Origin: a virus
Reading direction: 5' to 3' (one strand)
Length of the DNA: 45,861 nucleotides
Virus record (IMG/VR): IMGVR_UViG_3300044515_000006
Span: 1-45,861 of that record
Shown: positions 1 to 8,012 of the stretch, one piece after another
Position numbering within the stretch: position 1 is the first letter of the stretch
Layout: each line of letters starts with the position of its first letter
The notes under the pieces: model-generated
Databases searched by the model: none
Told to the model about the DNA's origin: nothing
The model's input: only the letters and a program-made list of their open reading frames with translations
Position numbers and translations under genes: made by a program

Positions 1-19
1 CGGTGGTCGCCGTATCATT
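1..19. other. Illumina adapter remnant (assembly contamination)
   Basis: These 19 bases match, from memory, the terminal part of the reverse complement of the Illumina universal (P5) adapter. They do not match the 19 bases before the second copy of the terminal repeat (45717-45735), although the next 126 bases match exactly. They are best treated as untrimmed adapter and not as phage DNA. Confidence 0.9.
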
Positions 20-145
20 ATCTGTCAAGCGAACACGCTGAACGTTTCAAACCCCCTCAGTCAGTCAGCGACCGCCACATTTTCGGTTTACGATCCGGCT
101 GGAACTTATCGACCGTCAGTCGGGCAAACAGTTCTGATGTATCAC
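20..145. repeat. terminal overlap, left copy
   Basis: This 126-bp stretch is identical to 45736-45861. The coordinate offset is 45,716 and the tail reading frame is continuous across the join. The simplest reading is the k-mer overlap of a circular contig, so the unit genome is about 45,716 bp. It shows circular or circularly permuted DNA, not necessarily a physical terminal repeat. Confidence 0.9.
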
Positions 146-1774
146 GGCACGGTCCTAGTTTTCGGCGGCACGATCGAGGAGTGGACCGAAGCGGCGTATC
201 CAGGGCAAAGCGGCAATTTGATTCTGGTGAAATGCACTGACTTCTCAAACTTGTTGGACCGACATATCATTGGCGAATACTATCCGGCAAACCCATCTGA
301 TCCGGATGCGCCGCGGCTTGGGCTCATGGTCGCTGACATTGCCAACAAGTATTTAGCGACCGATGGAATCCTCTACGACGGTTCAGACGGATCTCCGGGT
401 CTGGTCATGGGTGCTCAATTGTTCGCCTGGCAGACGATCCGCCAAGTCTTCAACACTCTCGCGAATCTGACGGGCTGGGACTTCAGTGTCGATTACAACA
501 AAGTACTGAGATTCTTTCCGCACTTAACCGGCCGCGGAACGGCGCCGTTCAATATCGCAGACGGTGATAAGAATGTTCTCAGTGATGAGGCGTCAGCAAC
601 TTCAGGAAGCACGTCGCTTTCAATTCGAACCTATCGTGGGACGTATCGGAATCGTCAGTACGTGCGGAGTTCAAGCGCTGTTTCTCCGCTGTGGCACGAT
701 ATATTCTCATCGACCAATCAAGGGCCGTATCCGAATTCACCCCAACCGCCAGACGGGACGCGGTTTTTCTTTGTCACGCTTTACGGGATCATCTCGACAC
801 CCACAGTCACAGTGAATGGCGTGACTCAACGTGTAATTTCATTCTTGGATCTCGCTACGACACCATCGGCCAATTGGGATTGGTACTGGATACCTCAGCA
901 GGGCGCGCCGAATCCAGCTCCAGGCGTCGGCCAAAACATGAACAATGCGCGGCTGACCGCTTCGGACACTTTGATCGTGGGCTACCCGACGAACATTCCG
1001 TCGATCTATTCGGTCGATTGCACAGCGCAGATAGTTGATCGAGCGGCCATCGAAGGAAACAGTGGGATCTATGCGGACATTCAGGACGCCGGAAACATCA
1101 CGGACCCTTCCGCGATCGCGCAATACGCGTTAGGGCTCCTGAATCGCTACGGCTGTACAAATGGAATGCCGACACAAGTGCTTTACTCAACGGACTCCGC
1201 GGGCCTGTTCGCCGGGATGCTTCAGACCATCCAACGGAGCAAACCATTGATAGCGTCAGGTGTTTACCAAATCTCGTCCGTGAGTTTCCGGGACATCGAT
1301 GGGAAGTTTCTACGGTATCAAGTGACGGCGGATTCAGGACAGTTTCAGGGTGATTGGACGCAGTTCTTTGGACAGATTCAGACGGCGATTCAACTTCCGC
1401 AGCCGGCGAATCGCATGGTCTATAACTGGCTTCTCGCTCCAAGCTATCCAGGGATTACCAATCCAGGATTAGGAGCGGGCGGGACTCAGCCTCAGTTACA
1501 GGTGATTCAGAATCCATTCGAGAGTTTCCAGTATTTTACTATCGCGTTTCCGACTCCAACCACTGCGGACTTGGATGTAAATATCCTCCAGAACGGAACC
1601 ACGACGGGGTACTACACGGTTCCGGCCGGGACGCAGGGATCAAAAACGTTCTACTATGCCCAGGCGCTTAGTTATCCGGCTGGCACGACGATGCAGGTTT
1701 TCGTAAATACGCATGGGGGAACGATCAAGGATGCGATTGTCACACTGGTGACGAGCGTGGTGGTTTCGGCCTAA
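20..1774 (+). CDS. tail-tip/hub protein, C-terminal part (gene begins at 44554)
   Basis: This is the 3' portion of the gene starting at TTG 44554; across the circular join the product is 978 residues. This part holds the hub-like module. It begins with a beta-rich segment (CQANTLNVSNPLSQSATATF) of the kind that opens many siphophage minor tail proteins, followed by a long region rich in Trp, Tyr and Thr that resembles phage baseplate-hub or receptor-binding proteins. The ATG at 137 is internal and not a real start. It follows the tape measure and three small tail genes, as expected for a distal tail protein. No enzymatic motif is visible. The exact role (hub, tip or receptor binding) is inferred. 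Confidence 0.8.
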   Translation: MCQANTLNVSNPLSQSATATFSVYDPAGTYRPSVGQTVLMYHGTVLVFGGTIEEWTEAAYPGQSGNLILVKCTDFSNLLDRHIIGEYYPANPSDPDAPRLGLMVADIANKYLATDGILYDGSDGSPGLVMGAQLFAWQTIRQVFNTLANLTGWDFSVDYNKVLRFFPHLTGRGTAPFNIADGDKNVLSDEASATSGSTSLSIRTYRGTYRNRQYVRSSSAVSPLWHDIFSSTNQGPYPNSPQPPDGTRFFFVTLYGIISTPTVTVNGVTQRVISFLDLATTPSANWDWYWIPQQGAPNPAPGVGQNMNNARLTASDTLIVGYPTNIPSIYSVDCTAQIVDRAAIEGNSGIYADIQDAGNITDPSAIAQYALGLLNRYGCTNGMPTQVLYSTDSAGLFAGMLQTIQRSKPLIASGVYQISSVSFRDIDGKFLRYQVTADSGQFQGDWTQFFGQIQTAIQLPQPANRMVYNWLLAPSYPGITNPGLGAGGTQPQLQVIQNPFESFQYFTIAFPTPTTADLDVNILQNGTTTGYYTVPAGTQGSKTFYYAQALSYPAGTTMQVFVNTHGGTIKDAIVTLVTSVVVSA

Positions 1775-1776
1775 GG

Positions 1777-1805
1777 TTGCATAATTGCGCAATTACAAGT
1801 AAGCT
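1777..1805 (+). promoter_or_regulatory. promoter with AATTGCGCAATT operator-like palindrome
   Basis: TTGCAT (1777-1782), a 17-bp spacer and TAAGCT (1800-1805) lie 6 nt before the GTG at 1812. The spacer contains the palindrome TAATTGCGCAATTA (1782-1795). The short distance to the start predicts a nearly leaderless mRNA. Confidence 0.55.
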
Positions 1806-1811
1806 TGAGAA

Positions 1812-3206
1812 GTGTCGGCATACGAATCGTTTCTTGAATGCAAAACGCAGCTTGGCGGCTTTTCTGGATTTGACCCGTTGTGGATGCCTTCGGGCCTGTT
1901 CGACTTCCAACAAAATCTAGTTGACTGGGCGCTTCGCAAAGGCAAGGGCGCAATACTGGCAGACTGCGGATTAGGCAAGACCTACATGGAATTGGTCTGG
2001 GCTGAAAACATCCACCGCAAAACGAACAAGCCTGTTCTGATAATCACTCCCTTGGCAGTTGGCGCGCAGACGGTTCGCGAGGGCGATAAGTTTGGAATCG
2101 AATGTAAGCGCGCGGCTGACGGCAAGGTCAGTCCGGGCATCAACATCATCAATTACGAGCGGCTGCATTATTTCGACTCGCGGGATTTCGCGGGTGTTGC
2201 CTTAGATGAGTCCAGCATCTTGAAATCGTTTGACGGAAAGCGAAGGTCTGAAATCACCGAGTTCATGCGAACGCAAGAATACCGATTGCTCTGCACGGCG
2301 ACGGCGGCGCCTAACGATTACATCGAGCTTGGGACATCAGCAGAGGCCTTGGGGGAATTGGGTTATCTGGATATGCTGAATCGGTTCTTTAAGAACGATC
2401 AGAACACCATTCAGCCGATGCGAAAACACATCATCGGCAATAACTTTCGTGATCCAGCTCCGCTCGTTGAGAAATGGAGGTTCAAAGGACACGCAGAGAT
2501 CCCGTTCTGGAAATGGGTGTGCTCGTGGGCTCGTGCAATTCGGAAGCCTTCGGACCTTGGCTTCCCCGATGGTGATTTCATCCTTCCAGAACTGATCGAA
2601 AGACAGCACCTCGTGACGGCTTTGACTTTGGCTCCTGGGATGTTGTTCGCAGTTCCAGCTATCGGATTAAAAGAGCAACGCGAAGAACGCAGACGGACAG
2701 TAACCGAATGCTGCGAAAAAGTTGCTGAACTAGTCGAGGGCCACGATTCGTCACTGATCTGGTGTCACCTGAACGATGAGGGCGACTTACTAGAACGTTT
2801 GATCCCTGGTGCTGTACAAGTTTCCGGCTCAGACTCGGACGAAGCCAAAGAAGAGCGGATGTTAGCTTTCGCGAACGGTCAGATTAAGCGGCTGGTGACG
2901 AAAACAAAGATCGGCGGATTTGGGATGAACTGGCAGCAATGCGCGCACATGACCACATTTCCTTCCCATTCTTTCGAGAGCTACTACCAAGGCGTTCGAA
3001 GGTGCTGGAGATTCGGACAGACGCGGCCGGTTACCGTTGACATCGTGACGACCGAGGGCGAGCAATCAGTACTGGCAAATCAGCAAAGGAAATCCGCGGC
3101 GGCCGACAAGATGTTCACGGCGTTAGTCGCTCAGATGTACGACGCGATGACGATTGAGAGAACCCAAAAATTCAACATAGAGGAGCAAGTCCCGACATGG
3201 CTGTGA
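1812..3206 (+). CDS. SNF2-like superfamily 2 helicase/ATPase
   Basis: The 464-residue protein has the ATPase core of SF2/SNF2 enzymes: Walker A ADCGLGKT (residues 50-57), motif II LDESS (131-135), motif III-like CTATAAPND (161-169), a C-terminal helicase lobe with TKTKIGGFGMNWQQ, and an arginine-containing motif VI (YYQGVRRCWRFGQ, near 385-400). It should translocate on or remodel duplex DNA. Its start is GTG, 6 nt after a -10-like box. It overlaps the downstream DNA methyltransferase by 10 nt, so the two are probably translated together. Such helicase/methylase pairs are seen in other phages and may act in self-protection or DNA processing. No nuclease domain is visible. Confidence 0.85.
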   Translation: MSAYESFLECKTQLGGFSGFDPLWMPSGLFDFQQNLVDWALRKGKGAILADCGLGKTYMELVWAENIHRKTNKPVLIITPLAVGAQTVREGDKFGIECKRAADGKVSPGINIINYERLHYFDSRDFAGVALDESSILKSFDGKRRSEITEFMRTQEYRLLCTATAAPNDYIELGTSAEALGELGYLDMLNRFFKNDQNTIQPMRKHIIGNNFRDPAPLVEKWRFKGHAEIPFWKWVCSWARAIRKPSDLGFPDGDFILPELIERQHLVTALTLAPGMLFAVPAIGLKEQREERRRTVTECCEKVAELVEGHDSSLIWCHLNDEGDLLERLIPGAVQVSGSDSDEAKEERMLAFANGQIKRLVTKTKIGGFGMNWQQCAHMTTFPSHSFESYYQGVRRCWRFGQTRPVTVDIVTTEGEQSVLANQQRKSAAADKMFTALVAQMYDAMTIERTQKFNIEEQVPTWL

Positions 3207-4201
3207 AAGAGCAAGAACTGACCGATACGCACGCGCTGTACCTGGGGGATTGCTGCGAAGTAATGCAAAAGCTTCCGGCTGAGACCATTCACCTGTCGAT
3301 CTATTCCCCTCCGTTTGGAGGGCTGTATCATTACTCCTCTGAAGAGCGCGATCTTTCGAACTGTCTGAACTATGACCAGTTTTTCGCGCACTACGAATTT
3401 GTGGTTAAAGAACTTGCGCGGCTGACACTCTCGGGAAGAATGACGGCGGTTCACTGCATGGATGTTCCATCGGGGAATTGCGGAACCGATCACCTGATAG
3501 ACTTTCCAGGGGATATCATCCGGCTCCATGCAAAGCACGGTTGGAACTACATTGCCCGATATGCGATCTGGAAAGAACCTCTGGCAGTGAGAAATCGGAC
3601 GATGGCTAAGAACCTGGCACATAAAACCATCGTTGAAGATTCGTCACGCTGCAGCGTGGCTTCGGCGGATTACTTGCTGGTGTTCCGGCGAAAGGGCGTC
3701 AATCCAATTCCCATCAAGCATCCAGTCGGGCTATTGTCGTATGCCGGGGAAAGAAAGATGCCGGCTGAATTGCTTCGATACAAGGGATGGAAGGGAAACC
3801 AGATTGAGAATCGATATTCTCATTGGATCTGGCGCCAGTACGCCTCGGCGTTTTGGGACGATATCAGAATCGGTCGAGTATTGCCATTCAAGGCGGCGCG
3901 CGATTCAGATGACGAAAAGCACGTCCATCCCCTGCAGTTGGACGTTATCGAGAGATGTTTACAGCTTTGGAGCAATCCTGGCGAAACGGTTTTTACTCCC
4001 TTCATGGGCGTGGGTTCAGAGGTCTGTGGTGCGCTCGCGAACGGTCGACGGGGTATTGGGATAGAACTGAAGCCCAGCTATTACAGGCAGGCTCTAAAGA
4101 ACGTTAAGGAGGTGCTGAAGTCGGGATGGGGCGAGTCCACAACGGCTAGTTTTCAGTTTGAGGACACGAAGGAATCAGAAGAGGTCGAGGAGCCGGCCTA
4201 A
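3197..4201 (+). CDS. DNA N4/N6 methyltransferase (beta-class order)
   Basis: A 334-residue amino-methyltransferase. The catalytic motif IV SPPF is at residues 37-40, and the SAM-binding motif I (FMGVGSEVCGALANGRRGIG) is near the C terminus (about 275-295). This IV-before-I order is typical of beta-class enzymes. SPPF or SPPY often marks N4-cytosine methylation and D/NPPY marks N6-adenine, so N4-C is the better guess. No specificity subunit or restriction endonuclease lies alongside. With the upstream helicase it could protect phage DNA from host restriction. Confidence 0.88.
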   Translation: MAVKEQELTDTHALYLGDCCEVMQKLPAETIHLSIYSPPFGGLYHYSSEERDLSNCLNYDQFFAHYEFVVKELARLTLSGRMTAVHCMDVPSGNCGTDHLIDFPGDIIRLHAKHGWNYIARYAIWKEPLAVRNRTMAKNLAHKTIVEDSSRCSVASADYLLVFRRKGVNPIPIKHPVGLLSYAGERKMPAELLRYKGWKGNQIENRYSHWIWRQYASAFWDDIRIGRVLPFKAARDSDDEKHVHPLQLDVIERCLQLWSNPGETVFTPFMGVGSEVCGALANGRRGIGIELKPSYYRQALKNVKEVLKSGWGESTTASFQFEDTKESEEVEEPA

Positions 4202-4237
4202 GGCGATTTCTAAGGCGAACTGGTACTAACGCTCTAT

Positions 4238-4267
4238 TTGCGAGAGTACCTTTTAGCCGCATACTCT
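4238..4267 (+). promoter_or_regulatory. promoter for small early genes
   Basis: TTGCGA (4238-4243), an 18-bp spacer and TACTCT (4262-4267) precede the ATG at 4272 by only 4 nt. The arrangement matches the other start-proximal promoters of this genome. Confidence 0.45.
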
Positions 4268-4271
4268 GTTT

Positions 4272-4382
4272 ATGGAATACAACGAAGACGAAGACACACA
4301 GCGACCGACAGCCGAAGAGACACCCAACGCGTACATCAACGAGACGCGCAATATGGACTACGATCCGTACGAGGACGAGTAA
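4272..4382 (+). CDS. small acidic protein
   Basis: A 36-residue ORF made mostly of Glu, Asp, Asn, Thr and Tyr. It starts 4 nt after a -10-like TACTCT and ends 1 nt before the next ATG, so it looks like the first gene of a small operon. Very acidic small phage proteins are often DNA mimics or inhibitors of host enzymes, but nothing in the sequence proves this. The function is unknown. Confidence 0.5.
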   Translation: MEYNEDEDTQRPTAEETPNAYINETRNMDYDPYEDE

Positions 4383-4383
4383 A

Positions 4384-4641
4384 ATGCTTTCCATGGCTGT
4401 AGACATCAACACTCGCCGGGAACTCTCAGAACCGCATCCCAACGAGATTAAGAACCGCCAGATACGGGCCTTCGCGCTCGTGAATATCGTGCGGAGGTTT
4501 CGCGTGTACACTTCGCAGGTGGAACGAATGGACGAGCGGCAATGGAACATGCTCGGGGAAGCGGCTGAAATAAATCTACCGATCAGCCGGGAAACGAAAG
4601 ACCTCACTATCAGTCTGCTAAAGCTTGTGCGCTCAAAGTAG
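4384..4641 (+). CDS. hypothetical protein
   Basis: An 85-residue protein with a mixed charged, helical composition and a basic C terminus (LLKLVRSK). It begins 1 nt after the stop of the small acidic gene, so the two are probably co-transcribed. Met1 or Met4 could be the start. I do not recognise a family. Confidence 0.55.
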   Translation: MLSMAVDINTRRELSEPHPNEIKNRQIRAFALVNIVRRFRVYTSQVERMDERQWNMLGEAAEINLPISRETKDLTISLLKLVRSK

Positions 4642-4646
4642 TGTAC

Positions 4647-4675
4647 TTGCGCAATCATCTCAAAGTTTGTAATAT
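4647..4675 (+). promoter_or_regulatory. promoter, TTGCGC -35 type
   Basis: TTGCGC (4647-4652), a 17-bp spacer and TAATAT (4670-4675) lie 6 nt before the GTG at 4682. It is a textbook-spaced member of the genome-wide family and predicts a leaderless transcript. Confidence 0.6.
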
Positions 4676-4681
4676 AACCGT

Positions 4682-4867
4682 GTGAGCAAACCATCAAAGC
4701 CCGTCAAGATATCCGCATTCGTTTCCCCATCCCATCGCGAAGCTTTGAAGAAGGCATCCAAGGAAACCGGCTCATCCATTGGCGAGATCCTACTGCAAGG
4801 CTCAAAGCTCGCGCTCGAACGTCTCGACAAGCTCAAACTGAAGCCGGATCAAAGACGAAGCGCCTAG
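4682..4867 (+). CDS. ribbon-helix-helix-like small DNA-binding protein
   Basis: A 61-residue protein. A basic strand-like segment (VKISAFVSP) is followed by two predicted helices joined at TGSSIGEI, the pattern of CopG/Arc-type ribbon-helix-helix proteins, and a Lys/Arg-rich tail follows. It has its own promoter and a GTG start, which suits a regulator. It is one of the few candidates for binding the AATTGCGCAATT palindromes, though that link is speculation. It ends in TAG. Confidence 0.6.
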   Translation: MSKPSKPVKISAFVSPSHREALKKASKETGSSIGEILLQGSKLALERLDKLKLKPDQRRSA

Positions 4868-4898
4868 TACCCCCTAGTACATTTCTAAGCCATTTCCC

Positions 4899-4930
4899 TA
4901 ATTGCGCAATTACTCATAAGCCTGTACTAT
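4899..4930 (+). promoter_or_regulatory. promoter with full TAATTGCGCAATTA palindrome
   Basis: The perfect 14-bp palindrome is at 4899-4912. Its TTGCGC (4902-4907) is 17 bp from TACTAT (4925-4930), which is 6 nt before the ATG at 4937. In this copy the palindrome coincides with the -35 element. Confidence 0.65.
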
Positions 4931-4936
4931 TGGTTT

Positions 4937-5155
4937 ATGAACTACCCAGCAGGTTGCACCCAAAACGATGTTGACCGCTCCTCGAATGGCGATGAGCAAA
5001 TCGAAGAGCAGGACGAAGTGATTACGTTAGACTGCGGACACCGCGGCACGCTTCGCGGTTCTGAATCAGTCGGCGGTAAGGACGTGTGCGAGGATTGCTT
5101 CAATGACCGCAAGCTATTCATCGCGTCGATTCTAAACAACGGCTGGGCGCAATGA
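4937..5155 (+). CDS. small zinc-ribbon-like protein
   Basis: A 72-residue protein with an acidic N-terminal half and a possible metal site of Cys, His and a CxxC (LDCGHRGTL and VCEDCF). It is the first gene after a strong start-proximal promoter and overlaps the next gene by ATGA, so translation is coupled through the early operon 4937-10921. The function is unknown; small zinc ribbons are common among phage early genes. Confidence 0.6.
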   Translation: MNYPAGCTQNDVDRSSNGDEQIEEQDEVITLDCGHRGTLRGSESVGGKDVCEDCFNDRKLFIASILNNGWAQ

Positions 5156-5352
5156 AAGCTGAAGACGCGCTATCTACAGTTGAAACGCCGTATGCCGTCA
5201 TCTGTCCGACGCATGGGCAAGTGTTCCTGAATCAAGCTGGATACTTTCGCCAGATGGACTTTCCTGGTGCAAAGTGGATATGTCCGCGATGCGGCGCGGT
5301 GTCCGAGTGGGACGATGACAATTACGAGAAGCACATGGAGGATGACGAGTGA
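5152..5352 (+). CDS. small zinc-ribbon-like protein
   Basis: A 66-residue protein with a likely zinc knuckle made of CPTHG near the N terminus and CPRCG near residue 44, followed by an acidic tail. It is coupled to both neighbours by 4-nt overlaps. It resembles the upstream 4937 product in size and metal-site style but not clearly in sequence. The function is unknown. Confidence 0.6.
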   Translation: MKAEDALSTVETPYAVICPTHGQVFLNQAGYFRQMDFPGAKWICPRCGAVSEWDDDNYEKHMEDDE

Positions 5353-5534
5353 AGCAATCGGCGCTCGGGGCCTGCATTTGCGCTCTCGTCTTTGGCGCAT
5401 CGCTTGGAATGGCGACCGGCTCAGTCTCCTGGGCCATCTGTGGTGCCGTTGGCGTACTGGTTTTCTACGTCATAATCCTGCTGCTTTTGATAGATCCAGA
5501 ATGGAGCGAAGACGATGAAGATTTACGTAGCTAG
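5349..5534 (+). CDS. small two-helix membrane protein
   Basis: A 61-residue protein with a GTG start overlapping the previous stop. Two hydrophobic stretches (about residues 5-27 and 29-48) look like a transmembrane hairpin, followed by an acidic tail (EWSEDDEDLRS). It overlaps the next gene by 20 nt. An early position argues against a holin; superinfection exclusion or membrane tethering is possible but unsupported. Confidence 0.55.
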   Translation: MKQSALGACICALVFGASLGMATGSVSWAICGAVGVLVFYVIILLLLIDPEWSEDDEDLRS

Positions 5535-5934
5535 TTCTTGGCGGAACACATTCCAGCCTGATGTAGTGAAGCTCCTCAGGGCCGAGGGACACGAAGTGTA
5601 CGACTTCAAAAACTCTGAAGGCTTTCATTGGACCGAAGTAGATCCGGACTGGCGACAGTGGCCGGATGACATCCCGCGATACATTCACGGACTAACGCAC
5701 AAATGCGCAGAGCGCGGCTTCAATCGCGACATGAGTGCGTTGAGGGAATGCAACCTCTGCGTCTACGTGATGCCTTGCGGTGTATCCGCGAGCCTTGAGG
5801 CAGGCTGGGCATGCGGGGCCGGGAAGCGCGTCGTGGTCTACGTCCCTGGATTGCGCGAGGCGGACCTGATGGTAAAAATGGCAGATCTGGTAACGGACGA
5901 TTTCGCAAAGGTTCTGGAGTTCGTACGGCGATGA
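5515..5934 (+). CDS. nucleoside 2-deoxyribosyltransferase-like protein
   Basis: A 139-residue alpha/beta protein. IYVASSWRN (3-11), a central RDMSALRECNLCVYVMPCG, and ASLEAGWACGAGK follow the layout of the nucleoside 2-deoxyribosyltransferase/DUF4406 superfamily. Glu95 in the SLEAGWA segment is the likely nucleophile and Asp72 a substrate contact. Known members exchange bases on deoxynucleosides or hydrolyse N-glycosidic bonds. In a phage early operon this could remodel the nucleotide pool, supply a modified base, or degrade a nucleotide signal. The fold is well supported; the substrate is not. Confidence 0.7.
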   Translation: MKIYVASSWRNTFQPDVVKLLRAEGHEVYDFKNSEGFHWTEVDPDWRQWPDDIPRYIHGLTHKCAERGFNRDMSALRECNLCVYVMPCGVSASLEAGWACGAGKRVVVYVPGLREADLMVKMADLVTDDFAKVLEFVRR

Positions 5935-6116
5935 AAAGACCGATGGACTTTAGTACTTCCGAGCTATTGATAATATTGGCATCGGTGGATCATTATCGAG
6001 TGTGCGCGGATGTAGTTCATCCTCAGAAAGACACGCCGATGGATCAGCGTCAAATGGCGTTACGGAACAAAGTTGAGATGGCAATTGAAGAGCGAACAAA
6101 GGAAGGCAGAAAATGA
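5931..6116 (+). CDS. hypothetical small protein
   Basis: A 61-residue helical, charged protein. Both ends overlap neighbours by ATGA (start at 5931, stop at 6116), which fixes the start and argues that it is real. No family is recognised. Confidence 0.55.
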   Translation: MKRPMDFSTSELLIILASVDHYRVCADVVHPQKDTPMDQRQMALRNKVEMAIEERTKEGRK

Positions 6117-7348
6117 GCGACCTGGCAGTAGTTCAACACCGCGGCGACGTGCGCGCGGAAGACTTTCTCCCTGTGCTTTCGGTTCAGCAGGCGGTGGACC
6201 GAAAAGAGCAGATCAACAGATATATCGCCGGCGTGATGAAAGAAGGCGAAGACTACGGCTACATGCCGGGGGACAATCGCAAAGAGAAAAAGCGCGTGCT
6301 GTTGAAACCGGGCGCCGAGAAGCTTTGTAGCATTTTTGGACTCTCGCCGCGGTACGTGGTTGAAACTCAGATCGAGGACTGGACCGGGAAAGACCACGGC
6401 AATGAGCCCCTCTTTTACTACCAGTATCGTTGTCAGCTTTGGCGTGGGGATAAGTTTTTAGGCGAGGGAATCGGTTCTGCGAACTCGTGGGAACAGAAGC
6501 ATCGTTATCGATGGCTGAGGGAAGACCAACTGCCCGGGCCGAAGGAAAACTACGTTGCCAAGGGCGGCATTGCGACGATCAGCGAGCCTAAATTCGCTGT
6601 TACGAAGTCGGACACAACCGGACAATACGCGAAACCGTTAGAGTACTGGGCGCTCTTTCACGATGCGATTGCAGCGGGTACGGCTCGATCGATCAAGAAA
6701 GACAAGAAAGGCGGCGGAACGTACGAAGCGTGGGAGATTGAAGCGGATCGGACCTCGTATCGCGTGCCTAATCCCGACGCCGCGGACCTCGTAAACACTC
6801 TTCAGAAGATGGCGCAGAAGCGCGCGCAGGTAGCAGCCGTACTCGTGGTAACGAACTGCTCAGACGCTTTCACTCAGGACGTCGAGGACACGCCAGAGCA
6901 CGTCACAGAAGGGATCGACACAGGCGGACATGCTCCGAATACGCAGGCGGCCGCCGATCATGTTCGGGATTCAAAACTGAAAGAGGACGCTGAACTCAGT
7001 CAGCTTCCGCCAGAGATCCAACGTATTGTCGCGAAACTAGCGGAACCTGGTTACCTTGTCGACGGGCTGAGGATCATCAAAGATCAGCTTAAGCAGGCGT
7101 TACCGAATGCTGGCAAAGACGAGTATACGCGGATTCTGAAAAAGCACGGCTGGGAGAAGGGGAAGGGAATCAATTTAACCGTGGCGATTGCAAGGTCGGC
7201 GATTCTCGAAATGTATCAGGTAATCAAGTTTGCGAAAGAGCAGGCAGCGCAGACGGTGGACGGTGTATTTCACGCCACTGATGACGATGTACCGCTGTTC
7301 AAGGATGCGCCTGCATTTGATCCCATGTCTAAAGCGGAGGTGAAGTAA
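6113..7348 (+). CDS. probable phage recombination/ssDNA annealing protein
   Basis: A 411-residue protein at the head of a recombination block (Gp157-like, HNH-like, RusA). The conserved-looking N-terminal part (residues 20-130) includes INRYIAGVMKEGEDYGYMPG. A central segment (PNPDAADLVNTLQKMAQKRA, then CSDAFTQDVED) resembles a signature in phage annealing-type or Rad52-like proteins that I recall. The C-terminal part is charged and helical. Position and motif together suggest homologous recombination or ssDNA handling. The precise family (Erf-, Sak- or RecT-like) cannot be settled by eye. Confidence 0.55.
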   Translation: MSDLAVVQHRGDVRAEDFLPVLSVQQAVDRKEQINRYIAGVMKEGEDYGYMPGDNRKEKKRVLLKPGAEKLCSIFGLSPRYVVETQIEDWTGKDHGNEPLFYYQYRCQLWRGDKFLGEGIGSANSWEQKHRYRWLREDQLPGPKENYVAKGGIATISEPKFAVTKSDTTGQYAKPLEYWALFHDAIAAGTARSIKKDKKGGGTYEAWEIEADRTSYRVPNPDAADLVNTLQKMAQKRAQVAAVLVVTNCSDAFTQDVEDTPEHVTEGIDTGGHAPNTQAAADHVRDSKLKEDAELSQLPPEIQRIVAKLAEPGYLVDGLRIIKDQLKQALPNAGKDEYTRILKKHGWEKGKGINLTVAIARSAILEMYQVIKFAKEQAAQTVDGVFHATDDDVPLFKDAPAFDPMSKAEVK

Positions 7349-7965
7349 TGGAATCCCTAACGCTCTACTCAATCGAGATGCAGTTGCTTGAGCTCGTCGC
7401 CTATCGGGAAGACCTGCTATCCGGCGAGTTCGATATGGACGAATCGGAGCGGCGCGAACTCTTGAAAGTCGCTGAGGATCGGATCAAAGAGTACGTCACG
7501 AAGGAGGTCGCGAAGGTCGATGGAATCGCGGCCATGCTGCGAGAGTTTGAGAAACGCGAGGCCATTGAGAAAGAGGAATCGCAGCGAATCGCGGCGCGTG
7601 CGAAACGATGGGCGGAACGGAAAGCAAATCTGGAATCAATGTGCATGTCGATTATGCAGTCGATGGGGAAAGAGAAGCTGGATGGAAAGCATTCCACTTT
7701 GGCGCTGAGGAAATGTCCGCCGAGTGCAGAGATAGTTCAGCCGCACTTGATCCCAAGCGAAAACATGCGCGTGTCAATGACCGTCACGCTCGCAGAATAC
7801 GACGGGATAATCAGCGAACTGCCATCAACCCTAGCAAGCGTGCTCATTAAATCGCGCACCAATCCCGAGCCCATGAAAGAGGCGATAAGGAAGGCGTTGA
7901 AGGCCGGCGAGGGAGTCCCAGGCGCACGGCTTGTAACCGATAAAGTGAGGCTCGAAGTACGTTAA
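7348..7965 (+). CDS. siphovirus Gp157-like protein
   Basis: A 205-residue protein. A long charged coiled-coil half (residues 40-110) is followed by a C-terminal segment with IPSENM and NPEPMKEAIRKALKAGEGVPGARL, matching the Sipho_Gp157 pattern (a conserved K-alkxGexvpGa tail). Members sit beside ssDNA-binding and recombination genes, and some were linked to phage resistance; the biochemical role is unknown. The start overlaps the previous stop as TAATG. Confidence 0.8.
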   Translation: MESLTLYSIEMQLLELVAYREDLLSGEFDMDESERRELLKVAEDRIKEYVTKEVAKVDGIAAMLREFEKREAIEKEESQRIAARAKRWAERKANLESMCMSIMQSMGKEKLDGKHSTLALRKCPPSAEIVQPHLIPSENMRVSMTVTLAEYDGIISELPSTLASVLIKSRTNPEPMKEAIRKALKAGEGVPGARLVTDKVRLEVR

Positions 7966-8012
7966 AACGAACTCCAGTAAAGCGGAAGCGTTCAGGCGTT
8001 CGACGTGGGCCA

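Noticed and set aside
1-45. Alternative allele of the tail-tip N terminus (GGRRIII versus AGVDKTLI) at the two contig ends
   Set aside because: The 19 differing bases equal an Illumina adapter end, so contamination explains them better than natural variation.
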